Assembly (NCBI GenBank): GCA_026129135.1
Contig: JAHCIQ010000005.1
Coordinates: 186,001-250,000, forward strand
Source: Cyanobacteria bacterium TGS_CYA1
Lineage (GTDB): Bacteria > Cyanobacteriota > Vampirovibrionia > Obscuribacterales > Obscuribacteraceae
Reading direction: 5' to 3'
DNA: 64,000 nt
Every line of letters begins with the position of its first letter. Within the stretch, counting starts at the first letter, position 1. A program made the position numbers and the translations under genes. This document shows positions 18,185 to 26,714 of the stretch, piece by piece. Under the pieces are notes generated by a model. It was not told the origin of the DNA and made no database searches. It worked only from the letters and a program-made list of their open reading frames with translations.

Positions 18185-19714
18185 ATGTTAAAACTAAAAA
18201 TCGTACTGCTTGTTTTACTGGTTGTCGGTTTTTCCGACAAAACTTTAGCCGCAGATAAATCGTCTATCGCTGAAACCGCGCGACACGAATCTCATTGCGG
18301 CGAATTCGATAAAGCAATCAAAGACTACACAACGGCATTAGCAGCGACTCCCCAAAACGCCTCTATACTGGCAAGAAGAGGATATGCATATTCCAATGTC
18401 GGAAACTTAAAGCAAGCCTTTGCCGACTATGATAACGCCATAAAATATGACCCCAAGTGTGCCGATATTTATTCATATAGAAGCGTAGCTTATTCATGGT
18501 TGGGTCTGAAACAACTAAGCGCAAGTGATGCCAAAAAAGCTCTGGAACTTTATACAGACAAATCTGCCGATCTATACTCTTTATCTGAGCATGCAAGGCT
18601 ATTGAACCAGAACGAGAAATACACAGAAAGCTCTAGAGAGTTAAAACAAATAGTTGAACAACTAAAAGGTGCTAAAGACCTGGCATCTTTAATTCTTGCA
18701 GCAAGATCGAATTATGGGCTGAAACAATACGACGAAACTATAAAATATTGCGAGCAAGCACTAAAACTGTCACCAAAATCAATCTGGTTAAAAACAATTC
18801 GTGGTAGCGCATACGGTGCAAAAAATCGCTGGGATTTAGCGCTGAACGACCTCAATTATTGCATCGCCAACGATAAAACTGACACTTTGAAATTTGCACG
18901 ACGCGGATATTGTTATTGTGAATTAAATGAAGTGCAAAAGGCTATCGCAGATTTTGATCAAGCAATTAAACTGGAACCACGTAATGCCTTTGCTTTAACC
19001 TGGCGCGCAAATGCTCTCCACGATTTGTCTGAGAACAAAAAAGCAATAGCCGATTTTGATGCCGTTCTCAAACTGAATCCGACTGATGAATATGCTTATA
19101 ATCATCGAGCAGACAACTATTGCCATCTCAAAGAGTGGCAAAAAGCACTTAAGGACACACAAGAAGCAATTTCAATCGATCCCAATTATGCTGAAGCTTA
19201 TGTCACTCAGGGCTGGATAGAACATAATCTGAATCACTTTTCCCAGGAGATTAAATGCTACAACAAAGCAATCTCTGCTGATCCAAAAAACGAACGTGCA
19301 TATTTCAACCGCGGGATGGCTTATCGCGAACATAAAGATTACAGAAAAGCGATTGATGACCTTACGATGGCTATTAAACTTAACCCGAACAATGAAATTT
19401 ATTTCTGTGCTCGTGGTTCTGCATTTGTGAGTGATTTCAAATATGAGCACGCAATAAACGATTGCAACAAATCACTCAAATTGAATTCGCGCAGAACCCA
19501 CCCGCATTTTAGCCGCGGCATTGCCTATGCGCAATTAGGCGATTACAAGTCGGCACTGGCAGACTTCGATGAAGCAATCAGAATGTTTCCTGATTACGGA
19601 GAAGCTTATTATGAGCGGGCTTTGATTTACAAAAAACTAAAAATGAAAGACCTGGGCAAAGAAGATTTTGCCAAAGCAGAAAAATTTGGTCATAAAAAAC
19701 CAGAGGCTATGTAG
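18185..19714 (+). CDS. Exported tetratricopeptide-repeat protein
   Basis: Protein of 509 residues: a signal peptide or N-terminal anchor (about 1-22, L-V-L-L-V-V-G-F), then roughly a dozen TPR units from residue 30 to the end, with the consensus A-x-x-x-Y-x-x-A-I-x-L-x-P seen many times (for example A-I-A-D-F-D-Q-A-I-K-L-E-P). TPR arrays bind other proteins. The ribosome-binding site AAAAAGGA precedes the ATG, and a TAAGATAAAAT stretch upstream could hold a -10 box. It ends two bases before the convergent metalloprotease-like gene. No partner is suggested by the neighbours. Confidence 0.87.
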   Translation: MLKLKIVLLVLLVVGFSDKTLAADKSSIAETARHESHCGEFDKAIKDYTTALAATPQNASILARRGYAYSNVGNLKQAFADYDNAIKYDPKCADIYSYRSVAYSWLGLKQLSASDAKKALELYTDKSADLYSLSEHARLLNQNEKYTESSRELKQIVEQLKGAKDLASLILAARSNYGLKQYDETIKYCEQALKLSPKSIWLKTIRGSAYGAKNRWDLALNDLNYCIANDKTDTLKFARRGYCYCELNEVQKAIADFDQAIKLEPRNAFALTWRANALHDLSENKKAIADFDAVLKLNPTDEYAYNHRADNYCHLKEWQKALKDTQEAISIDPNYAEAYVTQGWIEHNLNHFSQEIKCYNKAISADPKNERAYFNRGMAYREHKDYRKAIDDLTMAIKLNPNNEIYFCARGSAFVSDFKYEHAINDCNKSLKLNSRRTHPHFSRGIAYAQLGDYKSALADFDEAIRMFPDYGEAYYERALIYKKLKMKDLGKEDFAKAEKFGHKKPEAM

Positions 19715-19716
19715 CG

Positions 19717-21078
19717 TCATCTGATAACTAATGGCCTTCGTGCTTTTTCTTCCCGAATTCTCAATGCATCCAAATTTTCGGGAGTTTTAGGCACCATTCG
19801 ACCGTCGAAGTTACGCATAAACTTATCCTTACCAACCAGACGATCCATCTCAGCCTGATCGAAACTTTTTATCAAATCATAAAAATGTGGGCTCTTATTC
19901 ATAAAAGCCTCTCTTTGCTCACCGCCCAAACGCAGCATGGTAAGCCCTTCTGCAAGCATCTCTGAAGGTGATTCTATGTAAGTAGTCGCGGGACGCATGA
20001 GAGCTCGCTCTGCCACTTCTTTTGGATCAATTTCACCTATAACTTTCCCTTTAGCATCACGCACGGTCCATTTTGGAGTTGATGTGGCTAGCGTATTTTC
20101 TGGCGGAGTCATAGTTTCTCCGTTCTTTCCTTTCACTGCCCATACAGCTTCCATGCGACCGTCTGGACCTTTGACCATTTGCTTGGACCAGCCCATCATT
20201 TGATTGACAGTGTTCTCTCCAAAAATTTTGTGGATATTCATTTCGGAATTATGAGCAGTTTCGTGCGTCATAATTCCTTGCATTGCTTGATGTTCATTTC
20301 CTTCGCGACATAAATTTGCGTCTGCTTCGAATACGGGAAGCCCTTTTAGCGTGTTAGGCTCCCAGACAATTGCGGGTCGACCCCGATGATTAGGTAAGTA
20401 AGTTCCAGCCGCTGCACCACCCTTTATAAAACTATCGCTTGCTGGAATATAGACTTTAATCGGCGGTCTACCATTGAGAGGTCGCTGCCCAGGCTCGGAA
20501 ACGCTGAGTCCAGATTCCATTCCCAACAATTCTCTATATGTGGGATCTCTTGTCTCAAGCGGCTTACCAAACCGTACCTGTCCATCTCTCTGAACGATTT
20601 GTTGGGGAGGTGTCTTTTCTCCAGCTCTTGCAATATCAACTCCAAAACGATCTTTGATTTCGGCAATTTTGCCATCAGTCATTTTTTTCAGTTGTTCCTG
20701 CGCACCTTCGAGTCCACGCATTGTGGGGTCGAACTGCATGAGAACTCGTCTTTCGCCGTTTGCTTTTACACTGAATTCTAGTTGTCCATTTGGTGCTCTT
20801 GAAACATCGAGTTCGTTTGCTCGAGCGAATCTGGTCAGCTCGGGACTATTCATTTGAATTGGACGGTCGCCCCTATCTGGAGCAGCGTCGGTTCTTCTAT
20901 CACCCAAGCGCGCAATCTGAGTTCCTTCTGCAATATCGCTTTTGTACGGCGTGATACCAAGGGCGTCCATTGTAAGCATGGAGCGCACAGAAGATTGCGG
21001 ATCGAATGAAAGCGGCTCCGGGTTATCCGCGGCAACATCTTTCGCGGGCGCGGCAGGCGCGTCAACTTGATTTGTCAT
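19717..21078 (-). CDS. Putative HExxH zinc-dependent protein
   Basis: Protein of about 453 residues of unknown family. H272-E-T-A-H276 in I-M-T-H-E-T-A-H-N-S has the form of a zinc-protease active site, and acidic residues in S-P-S-E-M-L-A-E-G further on could supply a third ligand. The N-terminal 150 residues are polar and partly disordered, with no signal peptide. I chose ATG 21078 (M-T-N-Q-V-D); an ATG at 21153 would add 25 residues without family support. A second unrelated-looking protein with HEAYH is encoded at 23154-24134, so two candidate metalloproteases lie within 4.5 kb. Proteolytic activity is inferred from the motif only. Confidence 0.62.
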   Translation of the reverse strand: MTNQVDAPAAPAKDVAADNPEPLSFDPQSSVRSMLTMDALGITPYKSDIAEGTQIARLGDRRTDAAPDRGDRPIQMNSPELTRFARANELDVSRAPNGQLEFSVKANGERRVLMQFDPTMRGLEGAQEQLKKMTDGKIAEIKDRFGVDIARAGEKTPPQQIVQRDGQVRFGKPLETRDPTYRELLGMESGLSVSEPGQRPLNGRPPIKVYIPASDSFIKGGAAAGTYLPNHRGRPAIVWEPNTLKGLPVFEADANLCREGNEHQAMQGIMTHETAHNSEMNIHKIFGENTVNQMMGWSKQMVKGPDGRMEAVWAVKGKNGETMTPPENTLATSTPKWTVRDAKGKVIGEIDPKEVAERALMRPATTYIESPSEMLAEGLTMLRLGGEQREAFMNKSPHFYDLIKSFDQAEMDRLVGKDKFMRNFDGRMVPKTPENLDALRIREEKARRPLVIR

Positions 21079-21208
21079 TATTGATAGTAAGTGCGAGCGA
21101 AAATAAATGGGAGGGGCAGGCTCAATACTAAGCGACATCGCAGAGCTTGTCAAGCGCTTTATTGACCGGCATTTTCAGACTTTTTTGACACGGAAATATG
21201 TCGCCAAT

Positions 21209-22738
21209 TTATGCGTTCTCTGCGCCTGGTCGCCCCTTTTGCACAGTAAATTTTGCAAGGTCTTTTATTTTGCTGTCCGAAATTTTTTCGCTCTCAATCG
21301 CACGCAGTGATACATCAGCTTTATTCTTATTCAATGTCACTCGAACGTAACCTCTATAATCACGGCTTGCAAATTTGATATGAGGATTATTTTTCAAAAA
21401 AGCATTCACGTCTTCAGGCGGTGGCCCCTCCGAAGATATTGATGTACCGCAGACCTCGGTAGCCACAGTTTTAGAATTGGGTTTGTCGAAATCAAGTTTC
21501 AAATCGGCAACAGCATACGAATGAATGTCTCCACCAATCACTAGTGTATCGGCAACGGGTCGATTGCTTACGGCTTCCAATAAGCGTCTTCGTGCAGCCG
21601 GGTAACCGTCCCAACCATCAGTCCAGAACTTGCCACCATTTCTTTTCGATTGTGCCATCAAAGTCTGCTGTGCAATTACATCCCACGTAGCGTGTGAATC
21701 CTTCAAGCTCTTAGAAAGCCACTTTTCCTGTTCCCATCCCAAAATGGTGCGCTTAGGATCTTTTCTTTCGGCACAATCGTTTATGTAATTCGAGCCGGCA
21801 CGACCAGGTTTAGGACAGACTTCGTGATCTCTATATTGCCTGTCGTCTAACACGTGAAAGCGCGCCATTCGACCGAAATCGAAAGCCTGATAGATTTTCA
21901 TATCTGCATTATGAGGTGCAAAAGATGGCGGCAGTGGCATGTGTTCGTAAAATGCCTGATAAGCAGCGGCTCTTCGCAAAAGAAAGTTCGCCTCCAGATC
22001 TTCAGCCAGATCGTTTGCATAATCGTTATCGACTTCATGATCGTCCCACGTGACTATCCATGGAAATCTTGCATGACATAATTGCAAATCGGCATCTGAC
22101 TTATAGCAAGCATAGCGATTTCTATACTGGTCCAAAGTATAGACCTCATGCCCTTCGTGCTTACGAACATGGTTGTGTCCCCACGAATGCTCATAAATAT
22201 AATCGCCAAGGAAAACCACCAAATCCAGATCTTCCTGCGCCATATGTCGATGAGCAGTGTAATATCCTTGCTCATACATTTGACATGAAGCAAAAGTAAA
22301 TCGAAATGGATTATGCGAATCCTTTGTTGGTGCGGTTTTAGTGCGACCTACAGGGCTTTTGGCATCTCCTGCAAAAAAGCGATACCAGTATTCTTTTCCT
22401 GGCTCCAGCCCCTGCACTTCAGCGTGAACACTGTGAGCATACTGCGGCGCAGCGGTCGCCTCGCCTTTCTTGACGATTTTGTGAAAAGACTCATCGCGAG
22501 CAACTTCCCATTTGACTTTTATTGGTTCGGGATTCAAACCACCACCTTTGAGCGGATCTGGTGCCAAACGCGTCCAGAGGACTACACTCTCAGGTCTTGG
22601 AGATCCAGATGCCACGCCAAGCTTAAATGGGTCTGACTTGAACGACTTAAGCGATGGTCCTGCAGCAAATGCCTGGAGAAATTGTGAGCCCAGTAAGAGT
22701 GATGCCGTGCTTTTGAGAAATCTTCTTCGAGAAATCAT
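21209..22738 (-). CDS. phoD: Alkaline phosphatase D (PhoD), Tat-exported
   Basis: PhoD-family phosphodiesterase/alkaline phosphatase of 509 residues. The N-terminus S-R-R-R-F-L-K plus a hydrophobic stretch is a twin-arginine signal. The N-terminal beta domain contains V-L-W-T-R-L. Metal-binding segments include F-A-S-C-Q, L-G-D-Y-I-Y-E, T-W-D-D-H-E-V-D-N-D-Y and I-G-G-D-I-H-S, all standard for PhoD (Fe3+/Ca2+ enzymes acting on phosphate mono- and diesters outside the cytoplasm). It is a single gene with its own leader. Together with the purple-acid-phosphatase-like enzyme at 40951 it points to phosphoester scavenging. No Pho box was identified with confidence. Confidence 0.93.
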   Translation of the reverse strand: MISRRRFLKSTASLLLGSQFLQAFAAGPSLKSFKSDPFKLGVASGSPRPESVVLWTRLAPDPLKGGGLNPEPIKVKWEVARDESFHKIVKKGEATAAPQYAHSVHAEVQGLEPGKEYWYRFFAGDAKSPVGRTKTAPTKDSHNPFRFTFASCQMYEQGYYTAHRHMAQEDLDLVVFLGDYIYEHSWGHNHVRKHEGHEVYTLDQYRNRYACYKSDADLQLCHARFPWIVTWDDHEVDNDYANDLAEDLEANFLLRRAAAYQAFYEHMPLPPSFAPHNADMKIYQAFDFGRMARFHVLDDRQYRDHEVCPKPGRAGSNYINDCAERKDPKRTILGWEQEKWLSKSLKDSHATWDVIAQQTLMAQSKRNGGKFWTDGWDGYPAARRRLLEAVSNRPVADTLVIGGDIHSYAVADLKLDFDKPNSKTVATEVCGTSISSEGPPPEDVNAFLKNNPHIKFASRDYRGYVRVTLNKNKADVSLRAIESEKISDSKIKDLAKFTVQKGRPGAENA

Positions 22739-22842
22739 TGTGTTATATCACCCGCAAATGAGATTACTATATTCTATATGCACTCATATTCAGAAAATCG
22801 AAGAAATTCGGGTAAATAAGTTTTAGCATACAAGGATTTTCT

Positions 22843-23121
22843 ATGACTGAAGAAGTTGAAATAAACCCTGATCAAAATGAAGAGCAAATTCTTGGCGACC
22901 GCACAGTTCAAAAGACATCAAATGATGCCGTAATTTCTGGAGATCGCAAGGAACACCAGAAAATCTACATTGAAGCTTCAGAGACAGGAAAAACCTTCGC
23001 GACATTCTCAGACAACGAGGAAGATCAATCGTTTCAATCGCTTTTACCAGGAGAAACTGTAGAACAGTATCAAAATCGCTTTGCTGAACGTCAGAAACAA
23101 AAGCGCACAAGTCTAAAATAG
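22843..23121 (+). CDS. N-terminal part of a frameshifted HExxH protein gene
   Basis: A 92-residue acidic, Gln/Glu-rich and probably disordered reading frame with a good ribosome-binding site (AAGGAT) before the ATG. It ends in a TAG at 23119. The frame of the downstream gene is already open from 23088 and reads naturally through K-S-K-I-D-S-F-G-I-D-F-G-D-G into the following protein. Adding one A to the AAAA at 23099-23102 would join both into one protein of about 430 residues. I therefore read this as the 5' piece of one gene rather than an independent gene. Whether the break is real or a consensus error cannot be told here. Confidence 0.6.
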   Translation: MTEEVEINPDQNEEQILGDRTVQKTSNDAVISGDRKEHQKIYIEASETGKTFATFSDNEEDQSFQSLLPGETVEQYQNRFAERQKQKRTSLK

Positions 23122-23153
23122 ATTCCTTTGGTATTGATTTTGGTGATGGTACT

Positions 23154-24134
23154 TTGGAGACTGCCAAAGGTACAATTTCAAAAGGGATCTCAGATGATAT
23201 TTCACAATCTCGAAATCTCATCTCACAGAAAAGCGAATCCTATAATTTCGTAAAAGACTCTTCTGATGTCGTCGATGAGAACGAAGAGATTTTAACAAAG
23301 TGGAATGCTGCGCAGCCAATAACAATTAAAGAGTTTCTGAGGTTGAAACCAGGTGTTTCCCCCATTATCGATGCCTATAGAAACTCACTGGCTTCTGAGG
23401 TGAATAGCTCGGACAAATCCCCAACTTTAGAGCATGTCTTTATTCGCCTTCAAAACTGTCCTTGGTCAGACGAAATAAAAATTGTTCGCAACAAAAGCAA
23501 TGAACAAAAAGACTACAATCCAGCCACTATGACTATTGAAATCGGAGGCAATCTTAGCGTTCCCAGACAGATAGAAACTTTCGCCCATGAAGCTTATCAT
23601 GCTAGTCACAGAGACCTTTTTAAGTTGTATTTGAATCCGGTTCTTATTCAAAATAAAAATGGGGTTGCGACTTTAGATGAATATCGAAACGCCAGATTTG
23701 GAGCAGAAGTGAAAGCTTTTGAAATTGAAATCAAGATAAATCAGGAACTAACTTCTAAGATGGAAGGTAGTAATCCAATTACGATGGCTGTTTTGAAAAA
23801 AAGTCCTCTCGCCGGATTTCAAATTCAAGGAATTTGGGAAAAGGACACTGTTGCACTTCCAAATCTCCGTAAACTTTATGAGAGTCAAGGCATTTCAGGA
23901 CTATGGCGATTCTTACGCGATGAAAAACCTGTGCGACTAGATGCTAACGGCAAAGCGATTCGTCAAGGCGATAGCTACCAGACGGAAACTTCTTATGGTG
24001 AACGCTACGACAAACAGTATAAAGACTGGTATGTGCCAAATTTCAACGCAGAGCGGTCTATCGCAGAACAGATGCGTCAAAAGTTTCTAGGTAGAGGCCA
24101 CACTAATTCAGAGTTCGAAGACTGGGGTTATTAA
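23154..24134 (+). CDS. Putative HExxH zinc-dependent protein (C-terminal part of a frameshifted gene)
   Basis: A 326-residue reading frame starting at a TTG without a convincing ribosome-binding site, consistent with being the continuation of the frame at 22843. It carries H145-E-A-Y-H149 in T-F-A-H-E-A-Y-H-A-S-H, followed 36 residues later by Glu185 in R-F-G-A-E-V-K-A-F-E, an arrangement like gluzincin metalloproteases (HExxH plus a downstream Glu). No signal peptide is present. The C-terminal part is charged and aromatic (Y-K-D-W-Y-V-P). The function is not known; the zinc site is inferred from the motif. Confidence 0.62.
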   Translation: METAKGTISKGISDDISQSRNLISQKSESYNFVKDSSDVVDENEEILTKWNAAQPITIKEFLRLKPGVSPIIDAYRNSLASEVNSSDKSPTLEHVFIRLQNCPWSDEIKIVRNKSNEQKDYNPATMTIEIGGNLSVPRQIETFAHEAYHASHRDLFKLYLNPVLIQNKNGVATLDEYRNARFGAEVKAFEIEIKINQELTSKMEGSNPITMAVLKKSPLAGFQIQGIWEKDTVALPNLRKLYESQGISGLWRFLRDEKPVRLDANGKAIRQGDSYQTETSYGERYDKQYKDWYVPNFNAERSIAEQMRQKFLGRGHTNSEFEDWGY

Positions 24135-24334
24135 CGAGGTATTGAACCGCTATATCTCACCGATGGCGGATTCTTAAACAACATATTATCCTCAACAGCC
24201 TGCTCTGAGGCTATTGCGATATTCCTGAGAATCAATCCACTCCACAAAACTAGCAAACAAACCACGGCAAAAACTAATACTCTATAGAAACCAAAGGTCT
24301 TTTTCTCGCCGACAATTAAAGTTTTTGCGTTCAT
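24131..24334 (-). CDS. Small single-pass membrane protein
   Basis: A 67-residue protein with one strong hydrophobic helix (about 19-38, L-V-F-A-V-V-C-L-L-V-L-W-S-G-L) between a basic N-terminus and a polar C-terminal tail. It overlaps the convergent HExxH gene by four bases and is divergent from the Rieske-like genes. I see no homologue; it may be a small membrane partner of a neighbour. Moderate confidence because it is short. Confidence 0.45.
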   Translation of the reverse strand: MNAKTLIVGEKKTFGFYRVLVFAVVCLLVLWSGLILRNIAIASEQAVEDNMLFKNPPSVRYSGSIPR

Positions 24335-24440
24335 GTATCCACTTTCTCACGAATTTTGCGGTTTAACAACACGGTAAATCCCCCGGCAAAATCATTGACA
24401 AATCATATAAGATGGAGGTATCCCGCAAAAGGATGGCATT

Positions 24441-25025
24441 ATGGACCCATCTCGACGGAATCTACTCAAACTTTTGGCAGGGGCTCCGTTGCTCCTTACG
24501 GCTGGATTTGCAGGCGAAGCATTAATGCGTTTCGCTAAACCGTCGATGAAAGCTGGCGGGATTTTCGACCCTGCCGACGAGCCCGAACTAGCAATTCCAC
24601 CCCTTTTCAGTAAAGAGTATTTTCCCGAACCCTGGACATGCCTGCCTTTCATGTACACAGTTAAGTATAAAATCTTCAGCCCTGAAAAAGAAGAAATTCG
24701 TAGTATTCCAGCATTTATAGTCCGGCTTAACGATGATCGAATTCAAGCTTACAGCAGAGAATGTCCGCGCGGAAGAGGCTGCACACTCAACTTCGTAAAA
24801 GAGTCTATTAGAAACTGCGGTTGCGGGACTAGCGTGAAAAAATGCTGTTGCAACATCGAATTAAACAACCCAGCTTTTGTATGTTGTTGCCACAAGGACG
24901 TTTACGACCTGGCAAATGATGGCGCTTGCGTCAGAGGTCCATCTCCGAGGCGCCCTAAGAAAATTGAAGTCTTCATCGATGGAGAACAAATCACCGTTGG
25001 TCGGATGGAAAACCTCCTAGTATGA
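24441..25025 (+). CDS. Tat-exported Rieske-like iron-sulfur protein A
   Basis: Protein of 194 residues. S-R-R-N-L-L-K (4-10) and the following hydrophobic stretch form a twin-arginine signal. The C-terminal domain looks like a Rieske fold: the second cluster motif C148-C-C-H151-K-D-V-Y-D-L matches C-x-C-H-x-x-x-[FY]-D, but in the first motif C108-P-R-G-R-G-C114 the usual His (C-x-H) is Arg110. Extra cysteines are frequent: C67, C126-G-C128, a C135-C-C137 triplet and C163. The ribosome-binding site is AAGGA. The next gene is a paralogue. A [2Fe-2S] or other cluster with altered ligands in the periplasm, used in electron transfer, is the likely role; no oxidoreductase partner is in view. Confidence 0.65.
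   Translation: MDPSRRNLLKLLAGAPLLLTAGFAGEALMRFAKPSMKAGGIFDPADEPELAIPPLFSKEYFPEPWTCLPFMYTVKYKIFSPEKEEIRSIPAFIVRLNDDRIQAYSRECPRGRGCTLNFVKESIRNCGCGTSVKKCCCNIELNNPAFVCCCHKDVYDLANDGACVRGPSPRRPKKIEVFIDGEQITVGRMENLLV
24454..24578 (+). repeat. Near-identical 5' block of the Rieske-like pair, copy 1
   Basis: About 125 bases covering the Tat signal and following linker of protein A are repeated in protein B at 25052-25176 with only a handful of base differences, whereas the remainder of the two genes is strongly diverged at both DNA and protein level. This is coding DNA, not a mobile repeat. Confidence 0.85.
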
Positions 25026-25038
25026 AGGAACACAGCTG

Positions 25039-25626
25039 TTGAATAAGTCCAGACGGAATCTACTCAAACTTTTGGCAGGGGCGCCTTTGCTCCTTACGGC
25101 TGGATTTGCAGGCGAAGCATTGATGCGTTTCACTAAACCGTCGATGAAAGCTGGCGGGATTTTCGACCCTGCGGATCTACCTCAAAGCGCTACAAAGATT
25201 TCTTTTGATAAGGCTCTGCTTCCTGTTCCTTGGACATGTATTCCATTCACGTATCAAATGAAAATCAAAGTCTTCAATCCTCAAGAAGAGGAAATCAGAA
25301 AAATCCCTTCTTTCTTAATCCGGCTCGCAGACGATGAGGTAGTCGCATACAGTCGCCAATGTCCGAGAGGAAAGGCGAATTGCCTAATAAATTACAATTT
25401 GCACCCCAAACAAAGATGCGGCTGCGTCAAAGAAAACGAATGGTGCTGTTGCACGTTCGAAGTAGATAATCCTGTTTTGATGTGCCATTGCGATGGAAGC
25501 ATTTATGACCTGGCACGTGAGGGCATGGTTCTTCGCGGACGAGCACCACGCCCACCTCGTCGTTATGATTTGCGTGTAGAAGGTGATTTAATATCCATTG
25601 GACTACTACAGTGCGCGATCGCTTAA
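25039..25626 (+). CDS. Tat-exported Rieske-like iron-sulfur protein B (paralogue)
   Basis: Protein of 195 residues, tandem paralogue of the preceding gene, started by a TTG with GAAGGA upstream. The Tat signal is identical in sequence to that of A. The first cluster motif is C108-P-R-G-K-A-N-C115, again with Arg in place of His. The second is C149-H-C151-D-G-S-I-Y-D, where His and the spacer residue have changed places relative to C-P-C-H, so the canonical second His is Asp152. The C127-G-C129 pair and C136-C-C138 triplet are kept. Conserved cysteines but lost histidines suggest a cysteine-ligated or differently built cluster. The stop at 25626 is five bases before the lipoprotein start. Confidence 0.63.
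   Translation: MNKSRRNLLKLLAGAPLLLTAGFAGEALMRFTKPSMKAGGIFDPADLPQSATKISFDKALLPVPWTCIPFTYQMKIKVFNPQEEEIRKIPSFLIRLADDEVVAYSRQCPRGKANCLINYNLHPKQRCGCVKENEWCCCTFEVDNPVLMCHCDGSIYDLAREGMVLRGRAPRPPRRYDLRVEGDLISIGLLQCAIA
25052..25176 (+). repeat. Near-identical 5' block of the Rieske-like pair, copy 2
   Basis: Second copy of the signal-peptide block described at 24454-24578, offset by exactly 598 bases. Confidence 0.85.
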
Positions 25627-25630
25627 ATTC

Positions 25631-26662
25631 GTGAAATTCTTAAATATTCTGAGCACAGCAGTATTGCTAATCGTTTTGACCGGTTGCTATGACACAGCGC
25701 AGACGGCTGAGTCTGAACCGGGACAACTATCTTCGGGCGCTTTCTTATACATAAGCACGCCAAAATCACTAAAGTTTGAAAGCAATGGCCTGCAGATACC
25801 CACCGATTTACACTTGTGGCTGAAAGACTATGATTCGAAGAAGAAAAAATTTCTTGCAAATATGTCAAAAGGAGCGACAGATTTTTGCTTTTCTTCAGAT
25901 GGAAAATTTTTAGTCTTTTCATCCAATACCACTGAACCTGGAGCAATTTATCTAGCATCCACACTAGAAGGAAAACCCAAGCAGTTGACTGATGGCAATA
26001 CTTCAGTTGCATGCCCTATTTTGTCTCCAGACAATTCAAAAATTGTTTACTCAAGTTGGGATAATGATGAAAAATGGAATTTGCATTTGATGAATACGGA
26101 CGGGTCGCAGAATAGCAAACTCACCGAAAGAGATTCCATTGATTCCTTTCCCACTTGGTCCGCAGACGGTAAGAAGGTCATTTTTCACAGCAAAGAGGAG
26201 AATGGCTCTTGGCACATTTATTCAATTGACCTGGACGGCACAAACGTAAATCAACTCACTTCAGGAAAAGGTATGGACTGGCTGCCATGCGCATCTCCTG
26301 ATGGTAAACATATTGCTTTCTGGTCTACCCGCAATAGAAAGAATTGGGAAATTTTCTTGATGGATACGGATGGAAACAACATTCGTCAAATAACAAACAA
26401 TATCGGAGAGTGGCCAGTCGGCTCAAGTATTTGTCCGGTGGCTTGGACTCCTGACTCGCAGAAAATAATCTTCAGTGCATCTGAAAATTCTATGAATTCC
26501 AAAATAATGCAGTTAGAAATTTCTACTGGCAAATGCATTCAATTGAGCGAGGAAGACGAAAACTATTGCTATGCACCAGTCTGGATAAGCTCCAGAGCAA
26601 AAGATGAGTTAATGGCAAAAGGAAAACTGTTAATCACACCGACGTCACTCTCATTGGAATAA
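25631..26662 (+). CDS. TolB-like beta-propeller lipoprotein
   Basis: Protein of 343 residues starting at a GTG five bases after the stop of Rieske-like B (a TTG at 25598 inside that gene is less likely). The signal sequence ends in a lipobox L-T-G-C, with Cys18 as the acylated residue. Residues from about 60 onward contain PD40/TolB-type repeats: F-S-S-D-G-K-F-L-V-F-S, L-S-P-D-N-S-K-I-V-Y-S, W-S-A-D-G-K-K-V-I-F and S-P-D-G-K-H-I-A-F, with N-L-H-L-M-N-T-D-G and I-F-L-M-D-T-D-G strands. It is probably a membrane-tethered six-bladed propeller binding a protein partner. It may be translationally coupled to the Rieske-like genes, so a shared complex is possible but unproven. Confidence 0.85.
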   Translation: MKFLNILSTAVLLIVLTGCYDTAQTAESEPGQLSSGAFLYISTPKSLKFESNGLQIPTDLHLWLKDYDSKKKKFLANMSKGATDFCFSSDGKFLVFSSNTTEPGAIYLASTLEGKPKQLTDGNTSVACPILSPDNSKIVYSSWDNDEKWNLHLMNTDGSQNSKLTERDSIDSFPTWSADGKKVIFHSKEENGSWHIYSIDLDGTNVNQLTSGKGMDWLPCASPDGKHIAFWSTRNRKNWEIFLMDTDGNNIRQITNNIGEWPVGSSICPVAWTPDSQKIIFSASENSMNSKIMQLEISTGKCIQLSEEDENYCYAPVWISSRAKDELMAKGKLLITPTSLSLE

Positions 26663-26714
26663 ACACAGGGTTAATCCGGTTTCGATCCAGTTTTAATAAC
26701 TGCAAAATAACAGC

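Noticed and set aside
24441-25626. Insertion sequence or mobile repeat as the cause of the duplicated 125-base block
   Set aside because: The repeat is coding sequence in the same frame of two paralogous genes, without terminal inverted repeats or target duplications.
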